This document shows positions 55,568 through 64,000 of a stretch of 64,000 nt of DNA, in pieces. This DNA is from Dentipellis sp. KUC8613. Lineage: Eukaryota; Basidiomycota; Agaricomycetes; Russulales; Hericiaceae. The position numbers and the translations under genes were made by a program. The notes below the pieces were generated by a model, which had not been told where the DNA came from, did no database searches, and worked only from the letters and a program-made list of their open reading frames with translations. Positions within the stretch are counted from its first letter, which is position 1. Each line of letters begins with the position of its first letter. The stretch lies in the NCBI GenBank assembly GCA_002286715.1, contig NSJX01000015.1, forward strand, positions 125,313 through 189,312, written 5' to 3'.

Positions 55568-57381
55568 GCTTCAATTGACTATTGTATACGAGGAGAAGAA
55601 TATATACATACATAGCGATATATTCACTGGCAATTGTGCAGCAAAAAGGTACAGTAGGTCTGTAACTTCAGAAGCAGGAAATTATTTCAGAAGGCACTGT
55701 GGAAAGTTGTTTCAACTTGTGCTGCTCCTGTTTGTCGGATGACCTTATATATGTCGCTATTATCCAGTACGCCGATGATGAATCGGAAAGATTACAATCG
55801 CGCTCGGAGACAACACGCCCAAACGAAGTCGTGGCTCGGTATTCAGATGTATCGGCGAAGGTAAGGTGAATCCGAATCTTCACTGTACTCGTACTGTACC
55901 TTATGAGCACACGAATCAGCATGGTGGATGAATCGCAGGGCCAAGACTGTTTTTTATCTGGTCAGAAGCAATGACACATGCAAGTTACTGCAAAGGTTGT
56001 CCTGATAGTGGTTGGTTGTATTAGATAATTAAACGAGGCTATGTGAGCGGCCTTTCCGGAGAGTTGAAACTCACAGGAACGTGTACACTTCAGAATTAGA
56101 AAGCATTGCATACTATTGATGACAGACAGCCTCTGCGATCGATAGCATGGTAGACACATCCGCTACATGGGGATGGGGGACTTGAACGGGAAGAACGATA
56201 GTTACCGTACACTAAAAGGAGAAGAACGCGCATTCCCTCAGTATCACGACATGCGTCCAGAAAGAGATATATATAGTACATACGGTAAATTTCCATGCTG
56301 TCTGAAACGTTAGCGCCAAGACAACAGCGAGGTCTCTCGACTGATCTCCACACCAAGCTCGATAAAATCCAATACTAGATGAGCTGTTCGATTTGCAAGA
56401 CCCTGTCTACCCTTCGATCAGCAAGCGAGATGGTCAAGCGTACCTCTTTTCCAGTCATTCGCAAGGATGCCCTCACTGAGGCGAAATTGTGTATCCAGCC
56501 ATGTTCGGGGTTGACGGTCAGTATGTCGGAATTCGCGACTACGACTATATCCAACTTCAAAATTCAACCCACAAAACCAAAGAGTCTTTGAATCAGTGTT
56601 CTGAGATTCGTTTGACAGAATGTCGTGCGTGTATTTGAAAGGGGGAGTGTATGAAGACCGCATGCCGTGAATGCGTTTTGAGGGAACAACTCGGAGGGCG
56701 TGACTGAACAATTAGTCGGGTCACCCGGTGACGCGGTCATCACGAACGTCACGACACACGGTCACCTTCAATGCGACCGTCGCGGAGGTCGACTTCTTCA
56801 CAATCTTCACTCTCGCTGTAGCCATCCCCGTCAGAATCTTACTTTTGGAAAACACTTGGACACGTATAACTGAGGGTAACTACAGGAGCTCTATTGCGCT
56901 CGATCTGCAAGTCAGTTGCTTCTCTAGGAATGCCATCGCTGGTTCAACGTAACTCCAACGAAATGTCGATGCCATCCTTATTGGAGTAAGTAAACCTTTC
57001 GCGGAGGATAAAATGTCACTGGAGCACTTTGGAGTCGGGTTTAAGAATGTTCGGTAACTGTCGTTTTGGCAAGTGATGCTAGCGGCCCTTTCAATACAGG
57101 TAAATCACTTTCATTTTTGAGCTACTTGTAAGAACATTGAATTAACTCATACATCCCGTCATGTCCAGAAAGCCGTACATTTCGGGGACGGAGGGCGAGT
57201 TTTACGAAATAGGTGCATTACTCCGCTTTCATAGGTTCTGCTATCTTCGACGGTCAGCATTGACACCTACCGCGACCAAGCATGACGAGCCTTTCGTTCT
57301 TCGTATATAAATTGTGGGCGGCGAGCCAGGTCAGTCCTCAGCCCGATTCTCCCCACTTTTCTCGCTTGTCCCTGCCTCGCC
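55568..57381. promoter_or_regulatory. Divergent intergenic region
   Basis: About 1.8 kb between the methyltransferase and the carboxylesterase. It is AT-richer than the genes and has no recognisable exon. A TATATAA box lies at 57304. Confidence 0.45.
57304..57310 (+). promoter_or_regulatory. TATA box of the carboxylesterase gene
   Basis: TATATAA lies 78 bp upstream of the ATG at 57382. Confidence 0.5.
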
Positions 57382-59781
57382 ATGGTGCTGCTTCGAGAAA
57401 TTGCGCTAGCCGTGACGCTCGGCGCCAGTTGGTGCGCTGGCTCGGTCATGGAGCCCTTAGCTGTACCGGCTCCTACCGTCAAGCTCGACGAGGCTACATT
57501 CACTGGCGTAAGTACAACCAGGGGAAGGACGTCTTCGTTCCATAGCATCCCTTATGCTATTCCTCCGTAAGCCCTGATTACCTGTCCTCGCTTTAGTTTG
57601 AGCTAAAACCTGCTGCAGAATTGGAGATCGGCGCTTCAGGTTGCCCGAGCCATTTCCGCCATACGAAGGGTTTCACGACGTCACGGCGTTCAGACCTTCT
57701 TGCCCGCAGCAAGCTATGACTTTGCCAGGGTGGCTAGACACACAACTCAAGAGGAACCTCGATAGGATTATCGATATGCTGTACGACAAGGTCACGCCCG
57801 ATAGCGAAGACTGTCAGTTCATTGCGCAGTCCTATGCTATCGAAATCTTACAGATCTTGTTTTCAGGTCTGACGGTGAACGTCGTAAAACCTGCTGATGC
57901 TACACCTGATTCCAAGCTGCCTGTCGTCGTGGTACGTCGTGCAGTTGCTTCGGAGTATGCTCATATCGTGACAACATTATTTCGCAGTGGATCTTCGGAG
58001 GTGGATTGTGCAATTTCTTTCCCGTTCTTTACGTCGGCACTGATGAAATATATCTGCAGGCGGGTTCCAAGTTGGCGGCACAGCAATGTTCGTTGCCTTG
58101 TCCCCCCTATGTTACTTTGGCTAAATATTTTTGATAGGTACGGCGACCCTTCTGCCAAACTTGTCGCGAGGTCGATAGAACTCGGACAGCCTATGATCTA
58201 CGTCAGCATGAATTATCGGTACGTATTACGCGCCTCACTCAACCCTGCGCTCGCCTAACTTCACTGTTGACAGTGTCTCTGCTCTCGGATTCCTTGCTTC
58301 GAAGGAAGTGCGCGACGCAGGCATCGGAAATCTAGGCCTTCAAGATCGTACGTCGATATTCCCCTCTTTATTTCGCGACTCATATTGACTAGTTGGATTC
58401 GTTTAGAACGACTCGCTCTTAAATGGGTTCGCAAATACATCGCCAACTTTGGCGGAGACCCCGACAAAGTCACGATGTGAGCCTTCTTCAGCTAGCATTG
58501 ATCGAAACTGACCAAGCTTTATTATAGCTGGGGACAGAGCGCGGGTGCTATCTCTGCATCCCTCCACATGATCACCAATGCCGGGAACCACACCAATCTC
58601 TTCCGGGGTGCCATCATGCAGTCAGGAGGGCCTATCCCTGTCGGACCTGTTGAGAACGGACAAGTGTACTACGACGATCTCGTTCGACGCGTCGGATGTC
58701 AAAATAGCAGAGACACTCTTCAGTGTCTCCGAGGCATAGAATTCCGCACTCTTCAGGCTGCCATTGACACGTCGCCCAATTTCTTCGCCCATCAGGTACT
58801 TGCAACCACATTCCATCATCTCGAATGGACCATTGATACGCTGTTTTGCAGGGTCTCGTTCTTGCTTGGCTGCCTCGTGTCGATGGTGTATTCTTGAAGG
58901 AGCCTCCCCAGCACCTGGTCCTCAAGGGGCATATAGCAAGGGTCCCCATAATCACTGGTGCGTCAAACCAATTATCTCATTTCTATTAACCCTTCACGTA
59001 TCTCCTCAGGCAACGCCGACGACGAAGGAACCCTCTTCGCTATCTCCAGTAGCAACCTGACGTCAGTACACATACTTTCCTGAAGCATGAATTTTCTGAC
59101 ATTCCGCATCCCGACGTCAGGCATAACGACCATTTCCGGGACTACCTCCGCAACTTCATGCTCCCCAGGGCTTCCGAAGCCGAAATCGATCTATTTCTCC
59201 AGCACTATCCCAACTTCCCTCCTTCTGGAAGTCCATTCGATACCGGGTTCAAGAACATGCTGGGGCCGCAATTCAAGCGCATGGCTGCGGTGCAGGGCGA
59301 TATCGTTTTCCATAGCCCGAGGCGATTCTTCCTCAAGCATGTCGCGAATCAGGTCAAAGCATGGTCATTCCGTGAGTAGTGCCTTCCCATGTTTGATTCA
59401 TTCTGTAGCTAACTAACGAATTTGTGTGGGAAAGTCAGCACGAGGATGAAAGACGTACCGTTCCTCGGCGCGGTGTGTCATATCATTCTAAAATTGTATC
59501 ACGCAAACTGATGTATTTAATCTCGACAGACACATGCGACGGACTTGCTCAACTCCTTCGGCTCGGGAGAACTCAGAGACTACAACATCCGCTTCGTCAA
59601 CCATCTCGACCCGAACGGCGATCGTGGCTTGGGGATCCGCTGGCCACAATACGATCCTTCGAAGCCACAGAACCTGGTCTTCCAGGACAGCACTTTATGG
59701 CCGATGGTGGTGAAGGCGGATAACTACCGGGAAAATCCTCTCGATTTCGCTGCTAATATTTCCATTATTCACCCCATATGA
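57382..59781 (+). CDS. Type-B carboxylesterase/lipase (secreted)
   Basis: Alpha/beta-hydrolase of the COesterase family. Signal peptide VLLREIALAVTLGASWCAGS, then APTVKLDEATFTGVSTTRGR and FHSIPYAIPPIGDRRFR. Exons add SEDCLTVNVVKPADA, VVVWIFGGGFQVGG (oxyanion hole), PMIYVSMNYRVSALGFLASK, GNLGLQDQRLALKWVRKYIA and FGGDPDKVTIWGQSAGA, the Ser nucleophile in GQSAG. NADDEGTLF carries the acid and DVPFLGA-THATDLLNSFG carries the His; that junction spans an intron near 59470-59530. The triad is therefore complete. It ends VFQDSTLWPMVVKADNYREN and NISIIHPI. About twelve short introns. It resembles fungal cholinesterase-type lipases that act on sterol or glycerol esters; specificity is not determinable here. 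Confidence 0.92.
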
Positions 59782-61657
59782 TTTGTTTTCTTACGGCGTG
59801 AAATTCTTGTTTTTTTTTTCCGACAACTTATAATGTTCGTTCAATAATCAATCTTGAATTCGAATTCATTGTGACTCGTTGTGAACGTCTTGAATCAGTG
59901 TGAGTGGATAAAACGCACAAGACTTCCGACCGACCTTTCTGTACCAAGAAATCTGTAGCTCCAAATGTGAAGAGAGGGCTTGAGAGCTGGCCCCGACAGG
60001 GCCTTATCTACTTTAATAAATAAGTGCAAATACATCATCTCCCGAACTATATATAGCCTGCAGTGCCAGTCGTGCTACACTATTACTGCTATAGTAGTCC
60101 GCTGCGCGCCTTGTCCTCTATCTGGTCACGACGCCGTGCATTTTCAAGTACAGTATTCGTGACAGATGCTTCTATCCCCTTTCATTTCGGACGCTCATCG
60201 ATGACGGACCTCGATTTGGGGCGCATCTACTGACAACCATACAGCCTCCAGGTTGCGGTTTCCGCGGGCGGCCGGTCACTGGCCAGCAGGATGTCTCTGG
60301 ATTCGGAGAGCCGAGGATCTCCTCAACTCCGACTACCACTTCGCTGAGCTCTCGAAGCAGCTCTTGGGAGCGCCCTGGAGCGTCGACGTGGACGTCGCAC
60401 ACTCCGTGCGTATCTCAGGCCCCCGCTGTCGAAGGTTTGAACCCTAAGACAGCTGTACCCGTGCGTATGTTGCTTCATTGGCAGTGCTTACCGTCACTGC
60501 CATCGAGTCATCACGCGGCTTTTTGACAGATGCTTTCAAACTGTCTTTGGGGACAAAGCGGGCGTGGAGGTCACTCACGGGTGTCACGGTACGACCGTGT
60601 GGTATAGCCTTTGCCCAGCACTTACTCGCGATCATCTGCGGCCGTGAAGGGACGCGTACCCCCCTCCGCTCACCAGTCATCGGACAGAACCTGCAGAACC
60701 CTCACAGGAATATACACCAATTATCTTGAGCCATACTATCCACAAAAGGGTGCTTCGCCTGCGTACCTTGGGCATGAGGTATCGGAGACGCATCCGACTG
60801 CTCCGTATCAAATCCCTATCGCGATTCGCTCTCAGCGTACACCGACCCTAACTAAGGACTGTCTACGTAGTTCGGTGCGATTCGGGTTCAGGTCTTTCTC
60901 ATGTCTGTGATCTGCGTTTAGGGAACCCCTGTCAACCCTCGTGCCGCCTACTGCTGCTATTCCTGGTGCATTATGCCTATCTTGTACATGTACTTCATGG
61001 TATTAGGGTCCTCGGTCACAATTCGTGCCTACACGTGTCGCCAGACAATTGTCTAACTTCCTGATGGCCTGTCCAGCGAAAGTTCCGCGATGCTCCTCGA
61101 GGCCTTAGGACCTGCGCCCGAGATACCAGGTCCTTGGTAACCGGTCTGGCCGCCGTCTCGTGTCAGGATGCATCACTCTCCGAGCAAGGCCGATGTGCAA
61201 TGCGCATTGCTTCGAACGTGCATGGTGGGTTTGGCACCATAATTGGTACCGCCGTGATGAGACGGAGTCTCTGCAAAGAGATAACTGTACAATTGACCTG
61301 TCCAATTCGGCTTATCTATCGTCTCAATCTCGCTTCATTGGCTCTTGGGACTGTATCCGTCTATCGGGCTCGTAAGGCACTCCAAGTCCCGAGCACTCCT
61401 TTGACTACTTGATGCCGGGCGATGTATCTGTTCACATGAAGGCATGTGCCTGCGGTCTACCAATCGATCTTCTGTACAGACCCGCAAATACGATCAGGAT
61501 ATATAATCGGAGATAGCTCTTTCCAAACCCCTCCGCGTCTGCTACCCTCCCGGATACCATGAATAGGTATAAAAGACCAAACCCCGGGACGCCTTTCCTT
61601 CACCCGCCACGCGCCCTTCCATCCATCTTCACCCACCCATACACCCTCTCGTAAGAC
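59782..61657. other. Long gap without a recognised gene
   Basis: About 1.9 kb. Open frames around 60250-60900 and 61130-61410 are GC-biased but show no domain, start context or splice pattern. It may hold decayed sequence. The right end contains a TATA box for the next gene. Confidence 0.4.
61568..61575 (+). promoter_or_regulatory. TATA box of the small membrane protein gene
   Basis: TATAAAAG lies 90 bp upstream of the ATG at 61658 and is followed by a C/T-rich leader (CCTTCACCCGCCACGCGCCC). Confidence 0.55.
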
Positions 61658-62198
61658 ATGTCAATTTACGTAGCCTGCACCCAGCGCTCGCTGGTCTGCG
61701 GGAGGGATTTACAAGGGGGAGCGGTAGTACAAGATGCAGGCGGGTCGTTGTCCAACACAACGATAGCGACGATGGTGGGGTCACTGCGTGAGTCAACTAA
61801 CATCCTCTCCCTTCGATCCACTCGTACTTAACAATACCATCGTTTTTCAAATCTCAGTATTCTTTTTCATGCTCGTAGCAGGATTCACGAAGGTCGCCAA
61901 CTGCTGGCGCCTCTTTTCTTCGCGGCCTCGGTCCGTGCCGGTTGCTACTTGTAGCGACCCGCTGAGTTCTCCGGTTTACCGTTCTACGGTGAGGCGGGTA
62001 CCTCATTTGAACTGTGAGCACCGAAGGAGCGGGAGGCCGGCATCCTCCCCCATACCCAAGCCCCCCATACCGAAGCCCCCCAGGGCAATGCCTAGAAATT
62101 CGTACCCTCCGGCAACAGGGCAGCCGCGCGAGAATGGTAATCAGCCGAGAGTCCAGCTTCCCCTGTCGACTCCTCCGCGTTCCGCTGCCCTCTACTAG
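61658..62198 (+). CDS. Small single-pass membrane protein, Pro/Arg-rich tail, unknown function
   Basis: Two exons. Exon 1 begins MSIYVACTQRSLVCGRDLQG and ends near 61789 at TIATMVGSL. A GT-AG intron (acceptor at about 61857) joins it to FFFMLVAGFTKVANCWRLF. Together TIATMVGSLLFFFMLVAGF forms one membrane helix created by splicing. The tail is basic and Pro-rich (SSPIPKPPIPKPPRAMPRNS) and ends at TAG 62196-62198. About 160 residues. The TATA box and CT-rich leader support a real gene. No domain recognised. Confidence 0.55.
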
Positions 62199-62817
62199 AA
62201 ACCGACCCCTCTCGATGGAGCTCGCTTCCGAACATTCGGATTGCTTGAGCAGGAGTCAAGATTGGTCAATTATATAGCTCGCACTGGAGGAGCAAACGGC
62301 AGAAATTCTACCATATTCATACTCCCTGTAATTCTACACTTGCCTCTTCTCAGCCTACCTCCTTTCGCGTTTGAGTCACCTGGTTATCACTCTCTGATAA
62401 CCTCGCTTCGTACTGTTGAAAGCGTCTCTCCTGGTTCTTTACCTACGATTACTTATGCATATGTTATGGCTCGCGATCACAGTTTCTTGTTGTTGATAAG
62501 TGCAGTTGTTGCTCAATTATTATATCTCTGCTTTATCACCTAATATGTAAGGGGCATAACTGCACATTATTATTGCCCTCGGGCGCTTCGCCGTTCCGTC
62601 AGGCTCTCGTTCTCCCGACTCTCCTGCTGAGTACCATTCTCCCGTACTCCCTCCTTTTTGCGTGTGGAAACACATTTGGAGGTGACCGAGAGTTACAAGT
62701 AAGTGGGGGGTTTGACGCAAACCTTGTAATGCCATGCTCACCTTTGTCAGTACACTATTTGTGTCGCGGGAACGGTGACCATCCTCGGACGGTCTATCAG
62801 AGAAGGAGTTCTCAAAG
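62199..62817. other. Upstream region of the AAA+ ATPase gene
   Basis: About 620 bp without a recognisable exon; it contains an AT-rich patch at 62450-62580. Confidence 0.4.
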
Positions 62818-64000
62818 ATGGCTATGTCTGCTTCGACAAAGAAGGCATTGCTCGAAGGTGCGTAACATGCAGACTGTTTCGCAGCATCCTCTGATCTTTG
62901 GTATCGTCAGTGGCCCTGTTCGTCGCGTCGCAAGTGCGTCTCCAATTTCTCTGGAAGTGAATGATTAGCTGAACGAACTGAAGGCAGCTGCATGGTATGC
63001 CGTGACAGTGCGTGTTCAAATGCGTGCTTCTTCGCTCTTAAATCACTCACAAACGCTCCAGTGGATGCTCGATTCGTTTGGCTCCGGCCAACGGAAGGAC
63101 GTGAAGGCGAAACCTTTGGATGCACTGAAGAAGATGGGTCATACTCAACTCAAGCTCGACGAATACGAAAGTACGCTTGGCTCGGCATTTCCTGTCATGT
63201 ATCTCTAAACCCTTCCTCTGCAGAGACAATTGCCTCCGAAATCATTCATCCCGACGACATTGACGTCAGCTTCAACGGCATGTCGTTCATTCACATGGTT
63301 ATGCCATAGCGTCTGAGTTCTCCATTAGATATTGGCGGACTGGAACACATAATCTCATCACTGCAAGAATCCGTCATCTACCCCCTCGTCTACCCAAACC
63401 TCTTCACCACGTCCTCCAAGCTCCTCACCGCGCCGAAAGGCGTCCTTCTGTACGGGCCACCAGGCTGTGGCAAGACGATGCTAGCGAAGGCACTCGCGAA
63501 GGAGTCCGGCGCGACGTTCATCAACATCGCCGCCTCGGTGCTCACGAACAAGTGGTTCGGCGAGTCGAATAAGCTTGTTGCGGGCTTGTTCAGCCTTGCG
63601 CGCAAGACGCAGCCGAGTATCATCTTTATTGATGAAATTGACTCGTTCTTGCGCGAGCGCAGTAAGGGCGACCACGAGGTGACCGCGATGATGAAGGCAG
63701 AGTTCATGACGTACGTAGCGAATTTTATAGATATGAAAAGGTAAGGCTAACGCGCGTGCGCACAGGCTGTGGGATGGCCTTCTGTCTGCATCAGACCGAA
63801 TACTGGTGCTCGGCGCGACGAACAGGATTCACGACATCGACTCCGCAATCCTCCGGCGGATGCCCAAGCGCTTCCCGGTACACCTCCCTGACATGGATCA
63901 GCGAGAGAAGATTCTGTCCCTGGTAAGCAGCACCTGTCTGCCCCCCATTCGTATTCGTGTATTAGTGCTGAGCAATCGCGGATCGTAGATGTTGAAGGAC
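62818..64000 (+). CDS. MSP1: Msp1/ATAD1-type AAA+ ATPase of the mitochondrial outer membrane (3' end outside window)
   Basis: Extracts mislocalised tail-anchored proteins from the outer mitochondrial membrane. The ATG at 62818 gives [13 protein letters not shown]; small exons add VALFVASQ and AAWYAVT, forming the N-terminal membrane anchor. Then [34 protein letters not shown] and [20 protein letters not shown]. The AAA module has Walker [19 protein letters not shown], pore-loop region [10 protein letters not shown], Walker [13 protein letters not shown], sensor 1 [11 protein letters not shown] and arginine fingers [10 protein letters not shown]. The KLGH/KMGH-DLKL-DEYE linker is typical of Msp1 and separates it from spastin/Vps4. 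One intron (63280-63331) appears to use a GC donor. The coding sequence continues past the right edge. Confidence 0.9.

Noticed and set aside
60444..61412. Open frames suggestive of a retroelement gag
   Set aside because: No zinc knuckle, protease or polymerase motif, and no flanking LTRs could be seen.
1..64000. A tight secondary-metabolite or NAG gene cluster
   Set aside because: Only one methyltransferase and no polyketide, peptide or terpene synthase are present; the GlcNAc genes are separated by unrelated genes.
1..64000. tRNA genes
   Set aside because: No stretch with a convincing T-arm plus acceptor pairing was recognised by eye; a covariance-model scan would be decisive.

Overview
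This window reads as the nuclear genome of a basidiomycete (Agaricomycetes), most likely a wood- or litter-decay species such as a polypore. The genes carry many short GT-AG introns of about 50-65 nt. The families are also typical: a CBM1-CE1 esterase, GH20 and GH5 glycoside hydrolases, A1 aspartic proteases, a DUF6535-like membrane protein, a basidiomycete-type HNH_2 protein and a Plavaka-type DNA transposon. The species cannot be named from sequence alone, and no rRNA, tRNA or CRISPR feature was recognised.

Layout. 0-2.07 kb holds no confident gene. Next come glucosamine-6-phosphate deaminase (2070-3158, -), an FMN-dependent 2-hydroxyacid dehydrogenase/oxidase (4429-6013, +) and a Zn2Cys6 transcription factor (6280-10006, -). 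Just upstream of the factor lies a dispersed sequence block split by an 824-bp solo LTR with a 5-bp target duplication. An aspartic protease gene starts at 11505 but is broken by a 6.2-kb Plavaka-type transposon (12542-18747); its second half resumes at 18748-19108. A GlcNAc-6-phosphate deacetylase pseudogene follows (19445-20973, -). It has lost its N-terminus, carries a 165-bp in-place inversion and has an internal deletion. A second copy of the dispersed block abuts its truncated end.

The middle is more ordinary: an MFS drug/polyamine-type transporter (21678-23730), a small single-pass membrane protein, a tetraspanin (26013-27790), a nuclear-looking disordered protein, a DUF6535-like membrane protein, thioredoxin reductase (32781-34291), a CBM1-CE1 esterase (35821-37148), an aldehyde dehydrogenase (38871-40801) and a GH20 beta-hexosaminidase (41081-43418).

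From 44.4 to 50.8 kb lies a duplicated and decayed mosaic. A tail-to-tail pair (A1 protease and ThuA-like protein) has been duplicated. The left copy keeps the protease and a ThuA remnant; the right copy keeps the ThuA-like gene and a protease remnant. An HNH_2 gene and a broken FAD-monooxygenase fragment lie between the copies. The right end carries a secreted GH5 enzyme, an O-methyltransferase, a type-B carboxylesterase, a small membrane protein and the 5' part of an Msp1/ATAD1-type AAA+ ATPase that runs off the window.

Functional thread. GH20 hexosaminidase, a (dead) GlcNAc-6-P deacetylase and glucosamine-6-P deaminase are consecutive steps in chitin/GlcNAc use, but they are dispersed here rather than arranged as a tight cluster. 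The best candidates for a second look are the microinverted deacetylase pseudogene, the transposon-split protease, the reciprocal decay of the duplicated pair, and the block shared by the transcription factor's 5' end and the deacetylase pseudogene.
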